From positions 372,001 through 436,000 of the forward strand of contig NZ_VFVR01000002.1 of the NCBI RefSeq assembly GCF_006442205.1: a stretch of 64,000 bases of DNA, read 5' to 3'. Both the position numbers and the translations under genes were made by a program. Shown piece after piece: positions 57,944 through 64,000 of this stretch (its first letter is position 1; each line of letters begins with the position of its first letter). Source of the stretch: Mesorhizobium sp. B2-3-12 (GTDB lineage Bacteria; Pseudomonadota; Alphaproteobacteria; Rhizobiales; Rhizobiaceae). Under the pieces are notes generated by a model that was given only the letters and a program-made list of their open reading frames with translations, was not told where the DNA came from and did no database searches.

Positions 57944-58702
57944 CTACTCAAACACGATCGCCTGTAGTGCGCCGCCGTTGCGCTTCAGCCAGTCCTTGCA
58001 GCGGTCGGTGTCTGGGCAGAGTTTCTCGCACAATTTCCAGAATTTCGGGCCGTGGTTCATCTCCTTGAGATGCGCCACCTCATGCGCGACGAGGTAGTTG
58101 ATGACCGGCTGCGGCGCCATCATGATGCGCCAGGAGAAGGACAGATTGCCTTCCGAAGTGCAGGAGCCCCAGCGGCTGGACGTGTCCTTGTAGCGGATCG
58201 CCTTGGCGCGCTTGCCGAGCGCCTCGGTGTGTTTGATGACCAGCTTCTCGATATCCTTCTTGGCCTCGCGCTTCAGGAAATCGGCGATGCGGCGCGGCAG
58301 ATGGATGCGATCGCCATGCACGACCAGCAGCGGGCCGCGCTCGTCGCGCGATATGGTGACGGTGCCGCGCTTTGACGGCTCGTGGACGATGCGGTGCGGC
58401 ACGCCGCGCACCGGGATCTTGATGCCTGGTCTTACTTGTGGACGCGTCGGCACCTTGGCCAGGCGCTGCTCCAGCCAGTCCTGGTGGCGGTCGAGGAACC
58501 TGTCCACCTCGCCGCGGCGAAGGCCCGGCGGCACGGTGATGCGCAGGCCCTGGCCGCCGGAATCGATGCGCAGCGTCAGGCGCTTTGCCCTGGCGCTCTC
58601 GACGATCTTGAGCGGCAGCGTGCGGCCGGCGACGCAATATTCCCGCTCCACGACAGGCGTGGGCTTGGGCTTCGTCAGATTGCGGAAGAACCCGATGGTC
58701 AT
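57944..58702 (-). CDS. M48-like/YgjP-type zinc metallopeptidase (DUF45)
   Basis: The 252-residue protein has a zinc HExxH in VAHEVAHLKEMNHG, the third ligand His and the downstream FWKLCEKLCPD common to SprT/YgjP-type proteins. The N-terminal half has a basic beta domain. No signal peptide is visible. The substrate is not known. Confidence 0.87.
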   Translation of the reverse strand: MTIGFFRNLTKPKPTPVVEREYCVAGRTLPLKIVESARAKRLTLRIDSGGQGLRITVPPGLRRGEVDRFLDRHQDWLEQRLAKVPTRPQVRPGIKIPVRGVPHRIVHEPSKRGTVTISRDERGPLLVVHGDRIHLPRRIADFLKREAKKDIEKLVIKHTEALGKRAKAIRYKDTSSRWGSCTSEGNLSFSWRIMMAPQPVINYLVAHEVAHLKEMNHGPKFWKLCEKLCPDTDRCKDWLKRNGGALQAIVFE

Positions 58703-58801
58703 GGCGGGACGATACGCGATTCGAGGAAAACGATAAGAACAAAAAAGAAACGGCGCCGCTCGCGCGACGCCGTCATCATACCTTGGCCCTGTCGCTGGGC
58801 C

Positions 58802-59284
58802 TCAGTCGTCGAGCAGGTTCGAGCCTTTGCCACGCTTGGTGGGGGTCGCTCCGGTGCTCGGGTCGGTCTTGGCCGGAGCCGTCGACTTGTTGCGGTTGGC
58901 CATGAACCGGTCGAACTCGTCCTGGTCCTTGGCGCGGCGCAATTCACGAGCATACTCGTCGAACTGCGTCAGCATCTCGTCGAGCTTGCGGCGCTCTTCG
59001 TTCAGGCGCTCGAGCTCCTTTTCGCGCCAGTCGTCGAAAGCGACGTTGCCGGTGCGGGCTGAACCGTTGCCCCAACGCGCGGCCTTGTCGGAACCACGGC
59101 GGCAGCCGGCGAAGATGCCGTCGGTCGCGCGGTTGACGTCACGCTTGAAGCCCTCGAGCCGGTCGCCCCAGATGATGTAGGCGAGCATGGCAAAGCCGAG
59201 CGGCCAGAACACCATGAAGCCGATCACCATCAACGCGATGGTCGCCGGCGTCCAGGCCGGGCGGATCAATGCAGATGTGTTCAT
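58802..59284 (-). CDS. DUF2852 membrane protein
   Basis: The 160-residue protein has one long membrane helix near 17-40 (MVIGFMVFWPLGFAMLAYIIWGDR) and a coiled-coil-like charged segment (WREKELERLNEERRKLDEMLTQFDEYARELRRA) towards the C-terminus. This is the DUF2852 layout seen in alphaproteobacteria. Function unknown. Confidence 0.82.
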   Translation of the reverse strand: MNTSALIRPAWTPATIALMVIGFMVFWPLGFAMLAYIIWGDRLEGFKRDVNRATDGIFAGCRRGSDKAARWGNGSARTGNVAFDDWREKELERLNEERRKLDEMLTQFDEYARELRRAKDQDEFDRFMANRNKSTAPAKTDPSTGATPTKRGKGSNLLDD

Positions 59285-59401
59285 TTTCTCCCATTCCTTC
59301 GGTTGGAGACAGCCAGAACCGGCTGCGTGGAATCGAAATGGGAAGGCGAAAACGGCGATTCAAGACAATGTCGGCTAAAACCGAACAAGGGCCTGAAATG
59401 A

Positions 59402-60544
59402 TTATCGCTTTTTGAGCATATCGAGGAAAAGCACGACCAAGCCGGCGACCAGGCCCCAAAATGCCGCACCGACGCCGAACAGCGTCAGCCCGGAGGCGGT
59501 GACGACGAAGGTCACGGTGGCTGGCATGCGTTCGCCTTCATCCTTCAGCGCGATGGACAGTGCGTTGGCGAGTGAGGCCATCAGTGCAAGACCCGCCACC
59601 AGCACGATCAGGCTCTGCGGCAGCACGGCGAAGATCGCCACCAGCGAAGCGCCGAAAATCGCGAAGATGAGGTAGGCAAGCGCATAGAACGGGCCGGTCT
59701 TCCAGCGCTCGGCCGGATCGGGATGGACGTCCGGTCCGGTGCAGATCGCCGCCGAGATCGCCGCCAGATTGGTTGTCCCGGCCCCGAACGGCGCAGACAG
59801 AAGTGAAAACAGGCCGGTAACGCCGATCAGCGGCCCAGGTTCAGGGTGGTAGCCGGCCGCCCGCAGCACCGCCAGCCCCGACAGGTTCTGCGAGGCCATG
59901 GTAACGAGATAAAGCGGCAGCGCCAGGCCGATGATCGCCTTGGCGGTGAAATGGGGAGCAATGAACGTCAGCGTCGACAGTTCGGGCGCGGGCAAGCCGC
60001 CGACACGGCCCGTAAGAAAGGCGGCAAGGCCGCCGCCAACCAGCACCGCCAGCACCGACAGGGCCGGATTGAACAGCCGGATGACAAAGAACGCCGCGAT
60101 CAGCAGCAGGATGAGCCATGGGTCCGCCGGGATCGCCTTCATGGCATTGATGGCGAAGGTGACGACGATGCCGGCCAGCATGCCGGAAGCGACCGAGGCG
60201 GGTATTCTCGATATCAGGCGGGTCAGCGGTCCAAACAGGCCGGTGGCGACCAAAAGGACGCCGGTGACGATATAGGCGCCGACGGCCTCGCCGATCGTGA
60301 AGCCGCTCGATGCGGCGACCAGCGCCAGACCCGGCGTCGACCAGGCGGTGATGACAGGCATTTTCGTGCGCCATGACAGCCACAGGCACTCGACCGTCAT
60401 GGCCAGGCAGATCGCCGTCACGCCGCTCGCCGTCTCGACCTGCGTCGCGCCGACCGCCTTGGCGGCGGCAATGACGATGGCAAGCGTGCCGCCAAAGCCG
60501 ACGATGGCCGCGACGAAGGCCGAGATCGGGATGGAAAGGCGCAT
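59402..60544 (-). CDS. BenE-type benzoate/proton symporter family
   Basis: The 380-residue membrane protein has about eleven hydrophobic segments and the family patterns ITAWSTPGLALVAASSG and SAPFGAGTTNLAAISAAICTGPDVHPD. No aromatic catabolism genes are near, so the substrate is uncertain. ATG 60544 is chosen; GTG 60550, four bases overlapping the hydrolase stop, is possible. Confidence 0.9.
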   Translation of the reverse strand: MRLSIPISAFVAAIVGFGGTLAIVIAAAKAVGATQVETASGVTAICLAMTVECLWLSWRTKMPVITAWSTPGLALVAASSGFTIGEAVGAYIVTGVLLVATGLFGPLTRLISRIPASVASGMLAGIVVTFAINAMKAIPADPWLILLLIAAFFVIRLFNPALSVLAVLVGGGLAAFLTGRVGGLPAPELSTLTFIAPHFTAKAIIGLALPLYLVTMASQNLSGLAVLRAAGYHPEPGPLIGVTGLFSLLSAPFGAGTTNLAAISAAICTGPDVHPDPAERWKTGPFYALAYLIFAIFGASLVAIFAVLPQSLIVLVAGLALMASLANALSIALKDEGERMPATVTFVVTASGLTLFGVGAAFWGLVAGLVVLFLDMLKKR

Positions 60545-60546
60545 CG

Positions 60547-61332
60547 TCACTCGCCTCGCTTGGCCATGTCGCCGACCGCCCGCACCAGCATGTCGAGGTC
60601 TTGCGGGCGCGACAGGCGATGATCCCCGTCAGGGATCAGCGACAGCGTGACATCGTCGGCCGGCAGCAGGGCGGCGAGCTTCAGGGCGTGGCTCGACGGC
60701 ACATCGGCATCGGCCAGTCCCTGCAGGATGTGAACCGGGCAATGGGTGTCGATCGGCCCGGTCATCACCCGGTTTTCGCGTCCGTCCTCGATCAGGGCGC
60801 GTGTGTAGATGTAGGGCTCGGCGGAATAGTCCGATGGCTCGGCGAAGAACCCCTTTTCGGCGAGGTCGCGCTTCTGAGCCTCGGTCAGCACCGGCTCGAT
60901 GAGGTCGCTGGTGAAATCTGGCGCCGGCGCCAGCAGCACCAGGCCGACGACGCTTGCGTCGCCCGCCTTGCGCAATTCCCGCACCATGCGCAGCGCGATC
61001 CAGGCCCCCATGGAGGAGCCGACCAGGATCTGGCTGCCCTTGGCGAAATGCCGGAAGACGGCAAGGCTTTGCGATAACCATGTCGAAATCGTACCCTCGG
61101 CAAAGGCGCCGCCGGATTCGCCGTGGCCTGAATAGTCATGCCGCAGGAAGGCGCGGCCTTCCCGTGCCGCCCAGTCCGCCAGCGTCTGCGCCTTCGTGCC
61201 CAGCATGTCCGACTTGTAACCGCCGAGCCAGACGATGCCGGGTGCGGCGCCGGCCGCATGGCGCACCGCGATGCGTGATCCATCGACGTCCATAAAGGTT
61301 GGAGCCAGAAGGGGTGGGGGCGTGGCGGTCAT
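60547..61332 (-). CDS. Alpha/beta hydrolase (ABHD10-like)
   Basis: The 261-residue protein has the nucleophile elbow GSSMG with Ser107, a Gly-rich oxyanion region (WLGGYKSDM) and a C-terminal DGDHRLS with the catalytic His. The pattern is that of ABHD10-type thioesterases. GAGGAAAA precedes ATG 61332. It is transcribed with the BenE-type gene by close overlap and is divergent from infC. Substrate unknown. Confidence 0.85.
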   Translation of the reverse strand: MTATPPPLLAPTFMDVDGSRIAVRHAAGAAPGIVWLGGYKSDMLGTKAQTLADWAAREGRAFLRHDYSGHGESGGAFAEGTISTWLSQSLAVFRHFAKGSQILVGSSMGAWIALRMVRELRKAGDASVVGLVLLAPAPDFTSDLIEPVLTEAQKRDLAEKGFFAEPSDYSAEPYIYTRALIEDGRENRVMTGPIDTHCPVHILQGLADADVPSSHALKLAALLPADDVTLSLIPDGDHRLSRPQDLDMLVRAVGDMAKRGE

Positions 61333-61553
61333 GGCTTTTTCCTCGGGCCCGTCTTTGGCACGCGGCCCTTGTGACACAGCCGATAGCGTGGCGAAAAGTG
61401 CTCGCGCTGTTTCTTTGTTTGGTGCAGGCCCGCGATCAGGGTGATTTTCTGTCAATGCTATGCTATTGACTCCGCCCGCGCGCTCACCACATTGGCGCGT
61501 CCACGCATCAAGACTGACAAATCCTGAACGAAACGGCCAAGGAGACCACGACC

Positions 61554-62090
61554 ATTCGCAGACCTTTCAAAGCAGCGGCGCCGACCAAGGATGGGCCGCG
61601 CTCCAACCGTGACATCCGGGTTCCCCGGGTCCAGCTTATCGACGCCGAAGGCCAGAACCGCGGCGATGTTTCCATCAACGACGCATTGCTGCTTGCCGAA
61701 GAGGCCGGGCTCGATCTCGTCGAAATATCGCCCAACGCAGTGCCGCCCGTCGTAAAAATCCTCGATCTCGGCAAGTTGAAATACGCCAACCAGAAGAAGG
61801 CGGCCGAGGCGCGCAAGAATCAGAAGGTCATCGAGATCAAGGAGATCAAGATGCGCCCGAACATCGACAGCCATGACTACGAGACCAAGATGAAGGCGGT
61901 GCGCCGCTTCTTCGAGGAAGGCGACAAGGTCAAGCTGACGCTGCGTTTTCGCGGCCGCGAGATGGCGCATATGGAACTCGGCATGCAACTTCTGAACAAG
62001 GTACGCGAGGAAGTGGCGACCATTGCCAAGGTGGAAGCCGAGCCAAAGCTCGAAGGCCGTCAGATGATGATGGTGCTGGCGCCGCGCTAA
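61554..62090 (+). CDS. infC: Translation initiation factor IF-3 with ATT start
   Basis: With ATT at 61554 the protein is 178 residues, the normal IF-3 length, and its start gives [10 protein letters not shown], the family's N-terminus. AAGGAG lies nine bases upstream, and an in-frame TGA at 61515 excludes earlier starts. Without it the first ATG at 61686 would cut off the N-domain. The C-domain has [15 protein letters not shown] and [11 protein letters not shown] starts let IF-3 control its own synthesis. Confidence 0.93.
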   Translation: MRRPFKAAAPTKDGPRSNRDIRVPRVQLIDAEGQNRGDVSINDALLLAEEAGLDLVEISPNAVPPVVKILDLGKLKYANQKKAAEARKNQKVIEIKEIKMRPNIDSHDYETKMKAVRRFFEEGDKVKLTLRFRGREMAHMELGMQLLNKVREEVATIAKVEAEPKLEGRQMMMVLAPR

Positions 62091-62184
62091 GCCTGCTTTC
62101 GGCTGAAATGCCAGAGATCACGGCACGGTCACGAAAAGGTTAGGCGGGCAACCGCGCTCTAAATCCGCCTGAATCGTGCTACAG

Positions 62185-62218
62185 GGCGTCCCGGCGATCG
62201 GCGGGACGCCTTGTTCTT
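62185..62218 (+). terminator. Intrinsic terminator behind infC
   Basis: GGCGTCCCG (62185-62193) and CGGGACGCC (62202-62210) form a perfect 9-bp stem with an 8-base loop, followed by TTGTTCTT. Confidence 0.8.
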
Positions 62219-62269
62219 AGCTCAAAGCCGTGATCGCCGGCAAAGCTCTTCGACGATCGGATTCCCGGC

Positions 62270-62917
62270 ATGGCCAACGAGAAGGTTTCGGACGTCAAGG
62301 ACGTCAAACACGGGCTGGGCAACTACCAGCAGATGCGCCGGCTGGTGCTTGCGGTGCTCGTGGTGGTGCTGTTTCTGGCGCTGCTGTTTGGCCAGTCGAC
62401 CTTCCCGCCGGACACGCCGGTGCATGAAACGATCGAGATGTTCGGCGTGCTGTTGATTTTCCTCGGCATCGTCGGGCGCCTCTGGGCGACGCTCTATATA
62501 GGCGGGCGCAAGTCGTCCGAGGTGGTGACCGGCGGCCCCTACTCGATCACCCGCAATCCGCTCTACGTGTTCTCGACCGTGGCTGCCGCCGGTGTCGGCG
62601 CGCAGATCGGCTCGTTCTCCGGCATCATCCTTTTCGCCGTCCTGTGCGCCGGCGCCTTCCATATCGTCATCCTGCGCGAGGAGAAATTCCTCAAGGAAGC
62701 GCTCGGCGCACCCTATGCCGACTATCTGGCGCGCGTGCCGCGCTTCTTCCCCAAGCTCTCGCTCTACCAGGAAGGCGACACCGGCAGCTTCAAGCCGCGC
62801 CTGCTTTTGACCACGCTGCTCGACGGGCTGGTGTTCCTGATCGCGCTGCCGGCCTTCGAACTGATCGACGGCGCGCAACTGTCGGGCATGCTGCCGGTCT
62901 GGTTCACGCTGCCCTGA
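62270..62917 (+). CDS. Isoprenylcysteine/phospholipid methyltransferase-like membrane protein
   Basis: The 215-residue protein has four to five membrane helices and the SAM-binding signature GPYSITRNPLY followed by EEKFLKEALGAPYADYLARVPRF, as in ICMT/PEMT-type enzymes. Its lipid or protein substrate is unknown. It lies between infC and rpmI but is separated from both by terminator or promoter signals. Confidence 0.85.
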   Translation: MANEKVSDVKDVKHGLGNYQQMRRLVLAVLVVVLFLALLFGQSTFPPDTPVHETIEMFGVLLIFLGIVGRLWATLYIGGRKSSEVVTGGPYSITRNPLYVFSTVAAAGVGAQIGSFSGIILFAVLCAGAFHIVILREEKFLKEALGAPYADYLARVPRFFPKLSLYQEGDTGSFKPRLLLTTLLDGLVFLIALPAFELIDGAQLSGMLPVWFTLP

Positions 62918-62957
62918 TTGGGATTGCCCGTCGCGCATCGGCGCGACGGGGTGGGTG

Positions 62958-62986
62958 TTGCGCGCCGGCTCTGTTTGATCTATAGC
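62958..62986 (+). promoter_or_regulatory. rpmI-rplT promoter
   Basis: TTGCGC and TATAGC stand 17 bp apart, a good sigma-70 pair for an alphaproteobacterium. Transcription would begin near 62993, about 117 bases before the rpmI start. Confidence 0.6.
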
Positions 62987-63001
62987 ACCGCCGTTCCAAG
63001 A

Positions 63002-63033
63002 AAACCGCCCGGCAGGGCATGCCGTGGCGGTTT
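63002..63033 (+). promoter_or_regulatory. Structured leader of rpmI-rplT
   Basis: AAACCGCC (63002-63009) and GGCGGTTT (63026-63033) form an 8-bp stem, with GGCA/TGCC nested inside. The T-rich CATTTGCTTTT follows, then a second small dyad CGGGC/GCCCG. It lies directly after the predicted start and may be a leader through which L20 controls the operon. Confidence 0.6.
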
Positions 63034-63109
63034 CATTTGCTTTTCGGGCTTTGGTCGGCCCGAAGCGAACAAGAAGCGCGATCGTGCGCCAACAATACGG
63101 AGTAGCAAA

Positions 63110-63313
63110 ATGCCCAAGATGAAGACCAAATCAGCCGCCAAGAAGCGGTTCAAGATCACAGGTACGGGTAAAGTCCTGTCGGCTGCGGCCGGCAAGCGTC
63201 ACGGCATGATCAAGCGTTCCAACAAGTTCATTCGAAATGCCCGCGGCACGATGGTTCTGGCTGAACCGGATGGCAAGAAGGTCATCAAGAATTTTCTTCC
63301 GAACGGCCTTTAA
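63110..63313 (+). CDS. rpmI: 50S ribosomal protein L35
   Basis: The 67-residue basic protein starts [15 protein letters not shown] and ends KNFLPNGL, the L35 pattern. Start 63110. It lies 19 bp before rplT, the usual pair. Confidence 0.97.
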   Translation: MPKMKTKSAAKKRFKITGTGKVLSAAAGKRHGMIKRSNKFIRNARGTMVLAEPDGKKVIKNFLPNGL

Positions 63314-63332
63314 GTTTTAAGGAGATCATGAC

Positions 63333-63734
63333 ATGGCACGCGTAAAAAGAGGCGTCACCTCGCACGCCAAGCACAAGAAGGTCCTGAAAGCCGCCAAGGG
63401 CTTCTACGGCCGCCGCAAGAACACCATCCGCATCGCCAAGCAGGCGGTGGAAAAGTCGCTGCAGTACGCTTACCGCGACCGCAAGAACCGCAAGCGCTCG
63501 TTCCGCGCGCTGTGGATCCAGCGCATCAACGCCGCGACCCACGAGCACGGCCTGACCTATGGCCGCTTCATCGACGGTTTGAACAAGGCCGGCATCGAGA
63601 TCGATCGCAAGATCCTGTCCGACATGGCCATCCACGAGCCGCAGGCTTTCGCCGCCCTGGTCGCCAAGGCCAAGGTCGCGCTCGAATATCTGAAGAACAC
63701 CACGCCGAACGCTTTTGAAAGCGCTGTCGCCTAA
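63333..63734 (+). CDS. rplT: 50S ribosomal protein L20
   Basis: The 133-residue protein starts [19 protein letters not shown] and has [25 protein letters not shown] precedes the ATG. It is an early 23S rRNA binder and, in other bacteria, autoregulates this operon through an mRNA leader. Confidence 0.98.
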   Translation: MARVKRGVTSHAKHKKVLKAAKGFYGRRKNTIRIAKQAVEKSLQYAYRDRKNRKRSFRALWIQRINAATHEHGLTYGRFIDGLNKAGIEIDRKILSDMAIHEPQAFAALVAKAKVALEYLKNTTPNAFESAVA

Positions 63735-63774
63735 GACCAGCGCTTCCCAAGCACTTTCGACACTTGATTTGGGG

Positions 63775-63808
63775 AACCCGCGCTGGCACGGCTGGCGCGG
63801 GTTTTCTT
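63775..63808 (+). terminator. Intrinsic terminator behind rplT
   Basis: AACCCGCGC and GCGCGGGTT form a 9-bp stem followed by TTCTT. Confidence 0.85.
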
Positions 63809-63864
63809 ATGCCTGATGTAACCAAATTGGTGACCGGTGGTCACCCGATCGAGAGAGTTTCGCC

Positions 63865-64000
63865 GTGAACGCCACTGCTGGAAATCTTGAAGCCCTGGAA
63901 GCTTCGCTGCTCGCCGACATCGCCTCGGCCGCCGACGAGCCGGCGATCGAGGCCGTGCGTGTCGCGGCCCTTGGCAAGAAAGGCTCGGTCTCGGAAATGC
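63865..64000 (+). CDS. pheS: Phenylalanyl-tRNA synthetase alpha subunit, N-terminal part (partial)
   Basis: A frame from GTG 63865 runs off the right edge, giving 45 residues ([20 protein letters not shown]...[11 protein letters not shown]). GKKGSVSEM and the preceding helix are the pheS N-terminal coiled-coil pattern. GAGAGAG precedes the start, and rpmI-rplT-pheS order supports it. Confidence 0.92.
   Translation, partial: MNATAGNLEALEASLLADIASAADEPAIEAVRVAALGKKGSVSEM

Overview
The window reads as a chromosomal segment of a GC-rich alphaproteobacterium of the order Rhizobiales, most probably Mesorhizobium. The evidence is gene order and family content seen in the sequence: chvI-chvG-hprK-EIIA-HPr-ahcY-divL-tsaE-addB-addA-trxA, trpF-trpB-trpA-accD-folC, and infC-(methyltransferase)-rpmI-rplT-pheS are typical rhizobial blocks. 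The aglR/aglEFGAK alpha-glucoside locus has the order known from Sinorhizobium, and three tandem genes look like DUF680, a family known essentially from Mesorhizobium. No rRNA, tRNA, CRISPR array, insertion sequence or prophage was recognised.

Layout. 1-4456: end of a peptide-type ABC importer (permease end, fused double ATPase, Tat-type binding protein) and a phosphodiesterase/phosphatase. 4558-7278: an overlapping operon of ECF sigma factor, membrane anti-sigma and secreted subtilase. 7284-9461: two small membrane proteins and a LysR regulator. 9525-17422: LacI-type AglR divergent from the alpha-glucoside uptake and hydrolysis operon aglEFGAK, with two perfect palindromic operators and a bidirectional terminator. 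17504-18298: three tandem secreted DUF680-like proteins. 18800-21467: a cobalamin riboswitch in front of a Rieske demethylase and its reductase (glycine-betaine type). 21496-26826: a compact accessory cassette of PqqD-like protein, HprK-like kinase, three family-2 glycosyltransferases and a nucleotidyltransferase. Parts of lasso-peptide tailoring sets are recognisable, but no cyclase or leader protease is present. 26879-32781: AlkB, a TonB-dependent siderophore receptor, a BON-LysM protein, ArfB and PEP carboxykinase.

33127-38540 joins the ChvG/ChvI envelope two-component system with a non-transporting PTS branch (HPr kinase, EIIA, HPr) and S-adenosylhomocysteinase behind a SahR-like palindrome. 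38729-50558 carries the cell-cycle pseudokinase DivL, a TsaE-sugar kinase fusion with a MurU-like nucleotidyltransferase (cell-wall recycling), the AddAB recombination helicase-nuclease and thioredoxin. 50694-51716 has a cupin and a VapBC toxin-antitoxin pair. 51790-57125 is the reverse-strand tryptophan/fatty-acid/folate block. 57238-61332 holds small unknown proteins, an M48-like peptidase, a DUF2852 protein, a BenE-type transporter and an alpha/beta hydrolase. 61554-64000 is the translation block, where infC uses an ATT start.

The most interesting parts are the B12 riboswitch over an oxygenase operon, the PqqD/HprK-like/glycosyltransferase cassette directly behind it with a possible small precursor gene, the sigma/anti-sigma/subtilase unit in which the anti-sigma appears to carry a protease-propeptide-like domain, and the DUF680 array.
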